The notes under the pieces: generated by a model
Database searches by the model: none
Told to the model about the DNA's origin: nothing
Seen by the model: only the letters and a program-made list of their open reading frames with translations
Made by a program: the position numbers and the translations under genes
Part shown: positions 7,846 to 15,371 of the stretch, one piece after another
Numbering within the stretch: position 1 is the first letter of the stretch
Layout of the letters: the number at the start of each line of letters is the position of its first letter
Assembly (NCBI GenBank): GCA_910586285.1
Contig: CAJUGR010000027.1
Coordinates: 1-16,897 of the forward strand
Length of the DNA stretch: 16,897 nt
Direction: 5' to 3'
Origin: an uncultured Erysipelotrichaceae bacterium
Lineage (GTDB): Bacteria; Bacillota_I; Bacilli_A; Erysipelotrichales; Erysipelotrichaceae

Positions 7846-9045
7846 ATGAATTTTGTCTATATATCACCACAGTTTCCCAGAACCTATTGGAATTTCTGTG
7901 ACCGCTTAAAACGTAAGGGCGTTAATATTTTAGGCATCGGTGATACTCCCTATGAAGCATTGCCCAGTGAAACCCAACAGGCACTGAATGAGTACTATTA
8001 TGTACACGATATGGAAAATTACGATGAAATGCTGCGGGCTGTCGCATTCTTTACGTTTAAATACGGTAAAATCGATTGGTTGGAATCCAATAACGAATAT
8101 TGGATGGCGATGGACGCAAAGCTACGTGAGGATTTTCATATCACTTCCGGCTATATGGGAAAGGAAGTAAGATTCATCCAACATAAATCCAATATGAAAA
8201 AATATTACCAAGAAGCAGGAGTGAAAGTGGCTCGTTGGCATTTGGTAACGACATTGGAAAAGGGAAAAGAGTTTGTAAAGACAGTCGGTTATCCGCTCAT
8301 TATTAAGCCGGATGTCGGTGTCGGAGCCAGTGAAACTTATAAGATCGAGAATGAAGCACAGCTTTGCGAGTTCTATGAACAGCCGCACAACGTATCCTAT
8401 ATTATGGAGGAATTTGTGCCGGGATATATTTGTTCCTTTGACGGTGTTGCCAATTCCCAAAAAGAGATTTTGTTTTATACAAGTCATATTTTTCCGACTC
8501 CGATCATGGATATCGTAAAAAATCAAGATCATCTTGTATATTACAGTCAGCGTGAATTACCGCAGGATCTGTTGGATACCGGTAAAAGAGTGGTGGCATC
8601 CTTTCCGTGTGAACGGCGATTCTTCCATTTTGAATTTTTCAGAATGCTGGAAGATAAGCCCGGATTGGGAAAAGCCGGTGATCTGATCGGCTTGGAAGTC
8701 AATATGCGACCGCCGGGAGGATACACCCCGGATATGATGAATTTCGCCAATGATTGGGATGTCTATCGAATTTGGGCTGATATGGTCTGCCAGGATAAAT
8801 CCGACGTTGACACCACCCAGAGACTTTATATCTGTGTGTTTGCATCCCGCCGAGATTCGCACACTTATCGGCATACCCATCAGGAAATCCTAAACATTTA
8901 TCGTGATTTCATCGTAATGGAAGAACGGATGCCGGAGGTACTATCTGATGCGATGGGAAATCAAATGTATACGGCACGCTTTAAAACAATGGAAGAAGTC
9001 AAAGCGTTTGTGAATTTTGTGTTAGAGGAAGCAGAGGTGAAATAA
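7846..9045 (+). CDS. ATP-grasp domain protein (putative carboxylate-amine ligase)
   Basis: This is a 399-residue cytoplasmic protein with the ATP-grasp order. It has an N-terminal preATP-grasp fold (M-N-F-V-Y-I-S-P-Q-F start), then P150-L-I-I-K154-P with the flexible loop D-V-G-V-G-A-S (156-162), the adenine-contacting Y-I-M-E-E-F-V-P-G (185-193), and the metal-binding G-L-E284-V-N286-M-R-P-P-G-G. Members of this superfamily activate a carboxylate with ATP and join it to an amine or thiol. The substrate here cannot be read from the sequence. Its length fits stand-alone ligases of the carB/purK-like group. ATG 7846 follows a strong GAAGGAGATG site. Its stop codon directly abuts the start of the esterase-like gene, so the two products probably act in one pathway, for example making and trimming an amide or peptide metabolite (inference). 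Confidence 0.85.
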   Translation: MNFVYISPQFPRTYWNFCDRLKRKGVNILGIGDTPYEALPSETQQALNEYYYVHDMENYDEMLRAVAFFTFKYGKIDWLESNNEYWMAMDAKLREDFHITSGYMGKEVRFIQHKSNMKKYYQEAGVKVARWHLVTTLEKGKEFVKTVGYPLIIKPDVGVGASETYKIENEAQLCEFYEQPHNVSYIMEEFVPGYICSFDGVANSQKEILFYTSHIFPTPIMDIVKNQDHLVYYSQRELPQDLLDTGKRVVASFPCERRFFHFEFFRMLEDKPGLGKAGDLIGLEVNMRPPGGYTPDMMNFANDWDVYRIWADMVCQDKSDVDTTQRLYICVFASRRDSHTYRHTHQEILNIYRDFIVMEERMPEVLSDAMGNQMYTARFKTMEEVKAFVNFVLEEAEVK

Positions 9046-9795
9046 ATGAAAGTAGCATATTATAAAGAATTCAGTCATGAACTCAATCGCGATATGGAAT
9101 TCAAAGTATTCGGTGATCGTGGTAAACCTTGCCTGGTATTTCCGCCGCAGGACGGCCGCTTTTATGATTATGAGAATTTCGGTATGATTGAGGCAGTACA
9201 GGAATATATCGATGCCGGCAAGATTCAGATGTTTTGTTGTGATTCCATAGACAGCGAAACTTGGAGCAATCAAGCGGGCGATCCCCGTGAACGATCCCAA
9301 CAGCAGGAGCGATGGTTTCACTACATCATAGATGAACTTGTACCGCGCATTTATGAATTATGCCAATATGATCAAAAGGAAGAAAAAGGAATGTTGGCAA
9401 CCGGATGCAGTATGGGGGGTTTTCATGCCGCCAATGCATTCTTTCGCCGTCCGGATATATTTGATGCATTGTTGGCACAAAGCGGAATTTTTGAGGCAGA
9501 GTTTTTCTTTCATGATTACCATGATGAACTCACTGCTATCAATTCTCCGGTGGACTATTTAATGAATCTGGCACCGGATCATCCTAATATGGAACGCTAT
9601 AAAAATTCAGAGATCATCTTCAGTTGCGGCCGTGGTGCATGGGAACAGGATATGGAATCCTCATTGAATAAACTGGCTGACATCATGAATGAAAAAGGAA
9701 TTGAAGCATGGGTGGATTTCTGGGGTTATGATGTGGCTCATGACTGGTATTGGTGGAAGAAACAGATTATTTATTTCTTACAATTCATCCTGTAA
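9046..9795 (+). CDS. Esterase-like alpha/beta hydrolase
   Basis: This is a 249-residue soluble protein of the alpha/beta hydrolase esterase type (COG4947-like). The nucleophile elbow is G120-C-S122-M-G124-G, and H232 in D-V-A-H-D-W near the C-terminus is a good candidate for the catalytic His. The N-terminal strand G-K-P-C-L-V-F-P-P-Q-D-G-R is where the oxyanion-hole loop is expected. No signal peptide is present. ATG 9046 immediately follows the TAA of the ATP-grasp gene, with its ribosome site (AGAGGTG) inside that gene, so translation is coupled. Pairing of this type of esterase with an ATP-grasp gene suggests a shared substrate, but neither reaction is known. It is unusually rich in Trp and Phe near the C-terminus, consistent with a hydrophobic pocket. 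Confidence 0.82.
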   Translation: MKVAYYKEFSHELNRDMEFKVFGDRGKPCLVFPPQDGRFYDYENFGMIEAVQEYIDAGKIQMFCCDSIDSETWSNQAGDPRERSQQQERWFHYIIDELVPRIYELCQYDQKEEKGMLATGCSMGGFHAANAFFRRPDIFDALLAQSGIFEAEFFFHDYHDELTAINSPVDYLMNLAPDHPNMERYKNSEIIFSCGRGAWEQDMESSLNKLADIMNEKGIEAWVDFWGYDVAHDWYWWKKQIIYFLQFIL

Positions 9796-9800
9796 TAAAC

Positions 9801-9832
9801 AAAGTACTGCGAATGATCAGCAGTACTTTTCA
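9801..9832 (+). terminator. Rho-independent terminator after the esterase-like gene
   Basis: A perfect 10-bp stem AAAGTACTGC / GCAGTACTTT with a 9-base loop ends in TTTT. It begins 6 bases after the stop codon. The T tract is short, but the stem's A/T ends could also work on the opposite strand. Confidence 0.75.
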
Positions 9833-9913
9833 TATGCTTTATCACTTCGGCAAGCCTTTGTAATAGTAAGAGGATGAAAACCGCAGGGAGTCATGTAAAA
9901 TTATTCGGTTTTA

Positions 9914-9922
9914 TGATATAAT
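9914..9922 (+). promoter_or_regulatory. Extended -10 promoter for the DUF4230 gene
   Basis: TG-A-TATAAT (-10 at 9917-9922) lies 31 bases before the start codon. The -35 region (TGTAAA near 9894) is weak, as is usual with an extended -10. The same ATGATATAATG string occurs before the DUF4272 gene at 13728-13738. Confidence 0.6.
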
Positions 9923-9953
9923 GCTTACAGATGTTGAAAGCGGGGCGTGAAAC

Positions 9954-10709
9954 ATGAAAGTAAGCGAAGGGATTGGGAATATAAAAAAATCCATTACCGG
10001 ATTTCTTACTATTGCGATATTTGTGGCGGCAATCTTTTTTGCCGGTATATGGTATGCCGGGAGAAACGGTGATCCGAAAATTACTTCCACGACCATTTTG
10101 AATCAGCTTCAGGAAGCAAACGAACTGACTACGATGGAATATCATTACACCAAAGTCGGCAAATTCGAAAATTCATTAAATATTAACGGATGGGATATTC
10201 CGTTAACCCGTAAGAGTTTTTTATTGACGTATGAGGGAGAAATCAAAGCCGGCGTGGATATGTCAAAGGCGAATGTACAGATTCAGGATCATGTGATTAC
10301 CATCACCCTGCCGGAAATCGAAATCTTAAGCAATGCTATTGATGAAAGCAGTATTGAAGTTTACGATGAAACAAGAAACATATTTAATCCGATTAAAATT
10401 GAGGACTATACGGCCTTTGCGACCAAACAGAAACAAATCGTTGAGGAAGAAGCCATTGAAAACGGATTATATTCTCAGGCAGCAACGAAGGCACAGGATG
10501 TAATTATCAAACTGTTAAATATGATTCCGGATGTTGCGGAGAATTATACAATTAAAGTGGAGTTTGAAACAGCGAAGGAAGATCCACAAGAAGATATGAC
10601 AGAGGATGAAGCAGATAAGCCAACCACAGATTCGCAAAAAGAGCCGACAGAAGAACCAAAACAGAACCCGGACAAAAATCTGAGCGAAGATTTAGGTAAT
10701 GAGATTTAA
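9954..10709 (+). CDS. Membrane-anchored DUF4230 protein
   Basis: This is a 251-residue protein. An N-terminal membrane segment (about residues 14-35, hydrophobic between K11-K12 and R37) predicts a single anchor with the rest outside the membrane. The core matches DUF4230, with T-T-I-L-N-Q-L-Q-E-A-N-E-L-T-T-M-E-Y-H-Y followed by alternating beta strands and a central helical stretch (T-K-Q-K-Q-I-V-E-E-E-A). About the last 43 residues are a low-complexity acidic tail of Glu, Asp, Pro, Lys and Gln, probably disordered. The function of DUF4230 proteins is unknown to me. The start is ATG 9954 with a GGGGCGTG-type ribosome site, and the 3' end overlaps the phosphatidyltransferase gene by 11 bases. 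This coupling hints at a link to the membrane or phospholipids (inference). Confidence 0.82.
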   Translation: MKVSEGIGNIKKSITGFLTIAIFVAAIFFAGIWYAGRNGDPKITSTTILNQLQEANELTTMEYHYTKVGKFENSLNINGWDIPLTRKSFLLTYEGEIKAGVDMSKANVQIQDHVITITLPEIEILSNAIDESSIEVYDETRNIFNPIKIEDYTAFATKQKQIVEEEAIENGLYSQAATKAQDVIIKLLNMIPDVAENYTIKVEFETAKEDPQEDMTEDEADKPTTDSQKEPTEEPKQNPDKNLSEDLGNEI

Positions 10710-11235
10710 AGAAATATATTCTATCCCGAATATCCTTTGTTATATTCGTTTCTTATTGATCGGCTGGTTTCTGAATTGTTATTTTCATGAAGAATATATG
10801 CAGAGTGCGTGGATAATTGCCTTAGGCGGAGTAACGGATTTTTTGGATGGTCAAATCGCCCGGCGATGCGATATGATTACACGGCTCGGCAAGATTCTTG
10901 ATCCCCTGGCTGACAAAGCAATGCAACTGGCTATTGCGATCGCCTTGGTGTGCCGCTATCGGTTGATGATCTGTTTATTGATTTTATTCATTGTCAAAGA
11001 AGCTTTTCAGGGGATTTGTTGTATTCGTGCGTATCGTAAAGGAAAAAAGTTGGACGGTGCGCTGTGGTTTGGCAAGATCGCTACGGCAACCTTTTATATC
11101 TTAGCGGTTATGCTGATTGCGGTGGTAGATCTGCCGCTTTGGCTTGCGGATTTAGGAATTGTGATGGTAATGATTGCCTTACTGTTCGCGTTTGTCATGT
11201 ACGGCATTACTTTTTATCGCATGGCTCATGAATGA
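10699..11235 (+). CDS. CDP-alcohol phosphatidyltransferase (PgsA-like)
   Basis: This is a 178-residue integral membrane enzyme with the complete CDP-alcohol phosphatidyltransferase signature: D47-x2-D50-G51-x2-A54-R55-x8-G64-x3-D68-x3-D72. The four Asp residues bind the divalent metals that drive transfer of a phosphatidyl group from CDP-diacylglycerol to an alcohol. Several membrane helices follow the motif. Length and the N-terminal S-I-P-N-I-L-C-Y-I-R-F match PgsA (glycerol-3-phosphate phosphatidyltransferase). However, other alcohol acceptors share the signature, and a second copy elsewhere in the genome could be the true PgsA, so no symbol is given. ATG 10699 overlaps the end of the DUF4230 gene by 11 bases and has little ribosome site of its own, so coupled translation is expected. 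It is followed by a terminator. Confidence 0.9.
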   Translation: MRFKEIYSIPNILCYIRFLLIGWFLNCYFHEEYMQSAWIIALGGVTDFLDGQIARRCDMITRLGKILDPLADKAMQLAIAIALVCRYRLMICLLILFIVKEAFQGICCIRAYRKGKKLDGALWFGKIATATFYILAVMLIAVVDLPLWLADLGIVMVMIALLFAFVMYGITFYRMAHE

Positions 11236-11250
11236 TATTATTAATTTCTA

Positions 11251-11287
11251 GGTAAAATCGTATCGTTAGGGATACGGTTTTTTTACC
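11251..11287. terminator. Bidirectional terminator between convergent genes
   Basis: A long hairpin has a core of CGTATC / GATACG with a short loop and flanking arms GGTAAAA / TTTTACC. It has T runs on both strands and sits between the 3' ends of the phosphatidyltransferase gene and minus-strand pgeF, so it can serve both. Confidence 0.75.
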
Positions 11288-11344
11288 GAGTGACACAGTG
11301 TAGGGAGCCCCTGTTACTTCATTGTGACTCATAACAATTTGCTG

Positions 11345-12103
11345 TTATCCTTTTTGAACAATAAAGCTTAAATGACGACCGCAGTGATGATCGCGGCGAT
11401 AGGAGAAGAACGATTCGTTTTTCGCAAAGGTATCGTTTTTATCTACGGTAATATTTTCTTTTGGTACTCCGGAACGTATCAGCATTTCCTGATTCAATCC
11501 TTTGTTGTCCACAAGTGCTTTTTCGCTGTTTTTTAAACGGATGAAGGGGGAAACATCAAAAGGCAAGGTTTGTAGCTGTTCTACTACCTCCATGCCCACC
11601 TCAAAACTGTGAGCGGCAATAGCCGGTCCGATATAAGCGTGAAGATGTTTGGGATCACAACCTTCCTTTTGGGTTAATGTGTGCATCGTCTTTGCGGTGA
11701 TCTGCTTAACCGTTCCCATCCATCCGGAATGGATGGCACAGATGAGTTTTTCCATCGGGTCGTAGATCAAAATGGGAACACAATCGGCAGTGAATACACC
11801 CAGCAGAAGATTGGTTGAGCGCGTATAAAGGGCGTCACAATCGGGGATGGCATCGTTTTTATCCAGCGCTCCTTTTCCGGCGTCCTTTTCGTTGATTTTT
11901 ATGATATGATCAGAATGGGTTTGGTTGGCAAAGACAAAGCGCTCTAACGGAAGTTCGATACGCTTGGCTAAGTGCTTGCGATTGTCAATAATCGCAGTGG
12001 AATCACCACCGCAGTGTAAGGCCATATTATTATATTCCGGTTGATTCTGATCGCGCAGCGTTGTTCCGGCAATCAGAGATGATTGATTTTTCCAAATGAT
12101 CAT
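11345..12103 (-). CDS. pgeF: Peptidoglycan editing factor PgeF / YfiH-YlmD family
   Basis: This is a 252-residue protein with the YfiH/PgeF (DUF152, formerly 'multicopper polyphenol oxidase') motifs: Q-T-H63-S-D, T-A-D-C108-V-P-I-L and I-H125-S-G-W. They supply the conserved His, Cys and His of the metal or catalytic site. C-G-R-H-L-S-F-I near the C-terminus also matches. In E. coli PgeF removes misincorporated amino acids from peptidoglycan precursors; homologues have purine-nucleoside or laccase-like activity in vitro. The family's usual H-A-G-W-R-G reads H-S-G-W-M-G here, a mild variation. The start (complement of 12101-12103) has a GAAGG ribosome site. It is transcribed alone on the minus strand, divergent from the RsmF-like gene, and ends at the bidirectional terminator. 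A small inverted repeat ATAACA/TGTTAT (11331-11348) overlaps its stop codon. Confidence 0.92.
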   Translation of the reverse strand: MIIWKNQSSLIAGTTLRDQNQPEYNNMALHCGGDSTAIIDNRKHLAKRIELPLERFVFANQTHSDHIIKINEKDAGKGALDKNDAIPDCDALYTRSTNLLLGVFTADCVPILIYDPMEKLICAIHSGWMGTVKQITAKTMHTLTQKEGCDPKHLHAYIGPAIAAHSFEVGMEVVEQLQTLPFDVSPFIRLKNSEKALVDNKGLNQEMLIRSGVPKENITVDKNDTFAKNESFFSYRRDHHCGRHLSFIVQKG

Positions 12104-12147
12104 GCAAAAACCTTCTTTCTATTTATCTTATGCATGAGAGTAATTAA

Positions 12148-12176
12148 AGTATATCGCTTTCTTTGGTGATTGTATA
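12148..12176 (-). promoter_or_regulatory. Promoter of pgeF
   Basis: Read on the minus strand, TATACA (-35, 12171-12176) and TATACT (-10, 12148-12153) are separated by 17 bases and lie 45 bases upstream of the start codon. Confidence 0.6.
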
Positions 12177-12293
12177 GAAATTTTATGCAAATCCGATGTC
12201 ATTAATTCCCAATCATATGCGAGTTGAACGTAAAGTGAAGGATGGGTACTATGAGAAGTGAGACATCATAGAAAAATCGAGGAAATGAGAATT

Positions 12294-12323
12294 TGGACAG
12301 TACAGATCAGATTGTGGTAAAAT
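12294..12323 (+). promoter_or_regulatory. Extended -10 promoter of the RsmF-like gene
   Basis: TGG-TAAAAT (-10 at 12318-12323 with upstream TG) has a TGGACA -35 (12294-12299) at 18 bases. It shares the exact 14-mer ATTGTGGTAAAATA with the promoter at 7807-7820. The rest of the divergent gap (12104-12348) shows no gene. Confidence 0.6.
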
Positions 12324-12348
12324 AGTAATAAAGTTAGGATGAGTGAGT

Positions 12349-13680
12349 ATGAAAGAGGAATTTTTGGCACGGATGGAAGCAATGTTACAGGATGAATATC
12401 CGCTCTTTTTAGCAATGCTGGATCAGCCGCGGTTTCGCGGTGTGCGCTTCAATTCATTAAAAATCGGCAAAGAGCGTTTCCAACAGCTTTTTCCCTGTGA
12501 ATTAAAACCGACACCGTTTTGTCCAAACGCATTTTATCTTGATCATGATGTGAAACAGATCGGCAATCACCCCCTCCATATGAGCGGTGCTATGTATATG
12601 CAGGAGCCCAGTGCGAGCAGTGCCGTGGAGATATTAGATGTTAAGGAAGGGGATTGGGTTTTGGATCTGTGTGCGGCGCCGGGAGGGAAAAGTACGCAGA
12701 TTGCGGAAAAACTTGCTCATCAGGGGTTATTGATCGCCAATGAGATTGATGCACAGCGCGCCCAAGTGTTGATGTCCAATCTGGAGCGAATGGGATTTGG
12801 TGAAGTGATTGTGACCCAGGCACAGCCAAAGGTACTATGTAAGATGTGTCGCGGCTGGTTTGATAAGGCATTGGTGGATGCACCGTGTTCCGGTGAAGGA
12901 ATGATGAAAAAACACGATGAAGCAGCATTTGGCTGGAGTGTGGAAAATATACGCGCTTGTGCCAAACGTCAACTGGAGATTTTGATGGATGCGGCGGATG
13001 CGCTGAAAGATCAAGGCTTTCTTGTGTATTCCACTTGCACATATGCAGAGGAAGAAAATGAAGCGGTTGTCAGTCAGCTGTTGGCTAAGCGCAATGATTT
13101 GATACTGGTTGATTGTGGCGTAAATTTCGGACGATATGGCTTTCCATATGATGACTTAGAATCCGATAAGGTAAGACGTATTTTTCCGATGGATCAAGGC
13201 GAAGGACACTTTATCGCCAAATTTCAAAAAACGGCAGCGACCCCGACAGCCCGCATTATTGAGAAGTCCTCCCATCCTTTAGCGAAAGGGTATCGGGAAC
13301 AGTTGGAAGCGATCCTGACGATGCCTGAAGGTCATTATGAAATACTTCATGACAAAATATATTTTCGCACAACACCATTTCTGGATTTAAAAAATATTCG
13401 GGTACTGCGGCAGGGTATCTTATGCGGAACGATCCAGAAACAACGGCTGGAACCGCATCATCACCTGTTCATGAGTTCCTATCTGTATCCTTGCTTTCAT
13501 CGAATCTGTGAAGTCACTGATGATGAATGGCGTCACTATCAGGCGGGAGAAGAACTTGCGATTGGCGCTTACTTTGGTTATACTGCCATCGCATGGAATT
13601 CTTTGATTGTGGGATTTGCGAAAGGAAACAATAAGGTATTAAAAAATAAATATCCGAAGGGGTTAAGAAGAAAATATTGA
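12349..13680 (+). CDS. rsmF: RsmF-like rRNA (cytosine-C5) methyltransferase
   Basis: This is a 443-residue NOL1/NOP2/Sun-family enzyme that transfers a methyl group from S-adenosylmethionine to C5 of cytosine in 16S rRNA. It shows the SAM-binding motif D-L-C-A-A-P-G-G-K-S (about 106-115), motif IV D-A-P-C180-S-G-E-G-M and motif VI S-T-C230-T-Y-A-E-E-E-N-E. These carry the release and catalytic cysteines. A C-terminal extension (about 290-443), including G-Y-T-A-I-A-W-N near the end, fits the RsmF C-terminal/PUA-like RNA-binding region and separates it from RsmB. ATG 12349 is preferred because AGGA (12336-12339) lies at a workable distance; the in-frame GTG at 12343 is too close. The exact target cytosine is inferred from the family, not visible in the sequence. 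Confidence 0.92.
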   Translation: MKEEFLARMEAMLQDEYPLFLAMLDQPRFRGVRFNSLKIGKERFQQLFPCELKPTPFCPNAFYLDHDVKQIGNHPLHMSGAMYMQEPSASSAVEILDVKEGDWVLDLCAAPGGKSTQIAEKLAHQGLLIANEIDAQRAQVLMSNLERMGFGEVIVTQAQPKVLCKMCRGWFDKALVDAPCSGEGMMKKHDEAAFGWSVENIRACAKRQLEILMDAADALKDQGFLVYSTCTYAEEENEAVVSQLLAKRNDLILVDCGVNFGRYGFPYDDLESDKVRRIFPMDQGEGHFIAKFQKTAATPTARIIEKSSHPLAKGYREQLEAILTMPEGHYEILHDKIYFRTTPFLDLKNIRVLRQGILCGTIQKQRLEPHHHLFMSSYLYPCFHRICEVTDDEWRHYQAGEELAIGAYFGYTAIAWNSLIVGFAKGNNKVLKNKYPKGLRRKY

Positions 13681-13728
13681 CTTTTATAGAAATTTGCATA
13701 TATTTACAACACACGATCGGGAAAAACA

Positions 13729-13737
13729 TGATATAAT
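13729..13737 (+). promoter_or_regulatory. Extended -10 promoter of the DUF4272 gene
   Basis: TG-A-TATAAT (-10 at 13732-13737) lies 35 bases before ATG 13772, without a clear -35 box. Because the ATG at 13736 is part of this -10, it cannot be the translation start of the downstream gene. Confidence 0.6.
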
Positions 13738-13771
13738 GATTCAGTTAATAAAGGACGTGAGTGACATAAAA

Positions 13772-14989
13772 ATGGTAACGGAAATTTTATCTTTTTATAC
13801 ACCCTATACCGATGTCGATCGAATGAAAAAGGCGTTGACCCGGGTTTTGCAGGATGAAATCACGGCGATGGAACAAACATCGCAGGGCTTTTATCTGAAA
13901 TTGCGCGGGGAAGAATATTTGGAAATTCCTTTTGTGACGGTCGATATGGATCCTAAAATGTTTCAGACACAGATTCAGAAACTTTATGTATCCAGTGCCA
14001 AACTGCCTTGTCACGATCCTTTTATCAAGCAGAATTTATTATATCAGATTGCGTTATTTCGTGCTGCTTATGTATTGACGTTTAATTATGAGCCCAATCA
14101 TCGTAATGAAAAGATTTTACCGCTGATGGAAATTGCGGATACCATGGATGCCTTGATTTTCTGGGAGACCGGAGATATTTCGGATAGCTATGGTGATATT
14201 ATATTGAATAAGCAAGGGAAATGTGAGATTACGGTATTCAATCCTGTGGATGGTTTTGATATTACCAATAAAGCATTGGGGCTAAGTGAATCTCAAATGA
14301 GGCGAATTCATCATTCACTCAGCGTTTTGCGCTATAAGGGAATTTATGCGCCAACCAATATTGCTCCCCCCTTTGATGAGGAAACGTATGTTTATCAGGA
14401 AAAAGAGGAAGTTGCAAAGCGGGCGATTGCCTGTATGTTGTTGGGCGTTTATACGAATTATTTGTTATCACATCAAGGAAATTCGATGGCAGCCTATGAG
14501 AATGTGGAGAATATGATTCGTTTGTATCAGGCCTCTCCTTATTTTACAATTAAAGAAATCGAGTATTTGAATGATCGTATGCCAAAGCAGGAGGATGTGG
14601 TGATGTATCAAGGCTATTGCGAATGTGCTTATACGATGTTATGGGCACTGGGTATCGCAAAGTCATTGTATTTTCCCAGTGCCGCGTGTGACAACGGCAT
14701 GGTTGTGAAGAGTATATTGGCTTATGACACGACCGAGAGTTTAGCAGCAAGGGCGAAATTGCGTTCTAAGAGCGAACTGTTGGATGCCTTGGATTTGGTA
14801 CAGCGCTATGCTTGGGCGTGTCAGGATGCGGCGAAACTGGGTTTTTTGATGCCAGCTGGTTTGTTATACGATGTTGTGCGGCTGCGCCATTACACATTAA
14901 GCTGGATGATATCCAAACAAGATACGAATTGGGATGATGTAAAGCCGGTAATCCAGTCGCTGCGGTTAAAGTTAAAAAGAAAGAGTTAA
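13772..14989 (+). CDS. DUF4272 protein of unknown function
   Basis: This is a 405-residue soluble protein. The C-terminal half matches DUF4272: E-E-V-A-K-R-A-I-A-C-M-L-L-G-V near residue 205, then a helical stretch, then Y-C-E-C-A-Y-T-M-L-W-A-L-G-I and a final helical repeat. The N-terminal half has an alpha/beta pattern without a motif I know; S-D-S-Y-G-D-I-I-L-N suggests a compact beta domain. DUF4272 has no established biochemical role. The reading frame is open upstream to 13694, but the promoter -10 at 13732-13737 rules out the earlier starts. ATG 13772 follows GGACGTGAGTG at a somewhat long distance, and GTG 13757 is the alternative. The gene appears monocistronic, with a hairpin about 50 bases after the stop. 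Confidence 0.8.
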   Translation: MVTEILSFYTPYTDVDRMKKALTRVLQDEITAMEQTSQGFYLKLRGEEYLEIPFVTVDMDPKMFQTQIQKLYVSSAKLPCHDPFIKQNLLYQIALFRAAYVLTFNYEPNHRNEKILPLMEIADTMDALIFWETGDISDSYGDIILNKQGKCEITVFNPVDGFDITNKALGLSESQMRRIHHSLSVLRYKGIYAPTNIAPPFDEETYVYQEKEEVAKRAIACMLLGVYTNYLLSHQGNSMAAYENVENMIRLYQASPYFTIKEIEYLNDRMPKQEDVVMYQGYCECAYTMLWALGIAKSLYFPSAACDNGMVVKSILAYDTTESLAARAKLRSKSELLDALDLVQRYAWACQDAAKLGFLMPAGLLYDVVRLRHYTLSWMISKQDTNWDDVKPVIQSLRLKLKRKS

Positions 14990-15039
14990 GGGCGGGAATC
15001 TTTAGAAGTAAGATGACGAGATGATCAATGATAAAGGGA

Positions 15040-15072
15040 AAGAGACTCACCGAAAGGGCGAGTTTCTTCGTT
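15040..15072 (+). terminator. Possible weak terminator after the DUF4272 gene
   Basis: A 9-bp stem AAGAGACTC / GAGTTTCTT (one G-U) encloses CC-GAAA-GG, a GNRA-type tetraloop. The trailing sequence TTCTTCGTT is only moderately T-rich, so termination would be partial. Confidence 0.5.
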
Positions 15073-15312
15073 AACATGTGAGTATGGTTGTGATGAAAAG
15101 GGATAAGAGGTACGAGGGCACTTTCTACAATCTTTAGGATAGTGGGATTGGAATGACGCATCGGATAACGCGTTGGGATGGTGGATAAAAGGACAGTTGT
15201 GAAAAGGAAAAGAGGATAACGCTTTTTCGCAATGAGAGCATTATAGCGGTATCAATAATATCGCAATGGTTTGATCAGAATTGTGTTTATCATAAAAATT
15301 GTAATGATGCTC
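15073..15312 (+). other. Gene-less intergenic stretch
   Basis: No coding region is supported between the DUF4272 gene and the permease promoter. Visible items are a 9-base direct repeat GGATAACGC (15163-15171 and 15214-15222) and an inverted-repeat cluster at 15235-15313. No tRNA, rRNA or riboswitch consensus was recognised in this part. A minus-strand open frame entering it is antisense to the DUF4272 gene and is rich in His, Ser and Pro, so it is not credited. Confidence 0.5.
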
Positions 15313-15313
15313 T
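15235..15313. repeat. Inverted-repeat cluster upstream of the permease promoter
   Basis: Outer arms AGAGCATTAT (15235-15244) and ATGATGCTCT (15304-15313) can form 10 pairs with one G-U. An inner hairpin GCGGTAT / ATATCGC (15246-15252 with 15258-15264) has a 5-base loop. The right outer arm touches the permease -35 box, so the dyad could be an operator or the end of an unannotated transcript. Confidence 0.45.
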
Positions 15314-15342
15314 TGTCAATGTATCTTTTTATGCGCTATAAT
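15313..15342 (+). promoter_or_regulatory. Promoter of the purine permease gene
   Basis: TTGTCA (-35, 15313-15318) and a perfect TATAAT (-10, 15337-15342) are separated by 18 bases. Transcription from here would give a leader of about 165 bases before ATG 15516, long enough for RNA-based control. Confidence 0.7.
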
Positions 15343-15371
15343 GAACAAGTCACAAATATCAATCCGTTGTG

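Noticed and set aside
8122..8532. 136-residue minus-strand open frame within the ATP-grasp gene
   Set aside because: It is antisense to the conserved ATP-binding region and has no independent support.
11291..11330. Possible inverted repeat GAGTGACA / TGTGACTC near the convergent terminator
   Set aside because: The arms match as an imperfect pair with a central G-G clash; pairing is weaker than the adjacent bidirectional terminator and adds nothing.
14766..15161. 131-residue minus-strand open frame running into the intergenic region
   Set aside because: More than half is antisense to the DUF4272 gene, the composition is His/Ser/Pro-rich and no ribosome site or family is recognisable.
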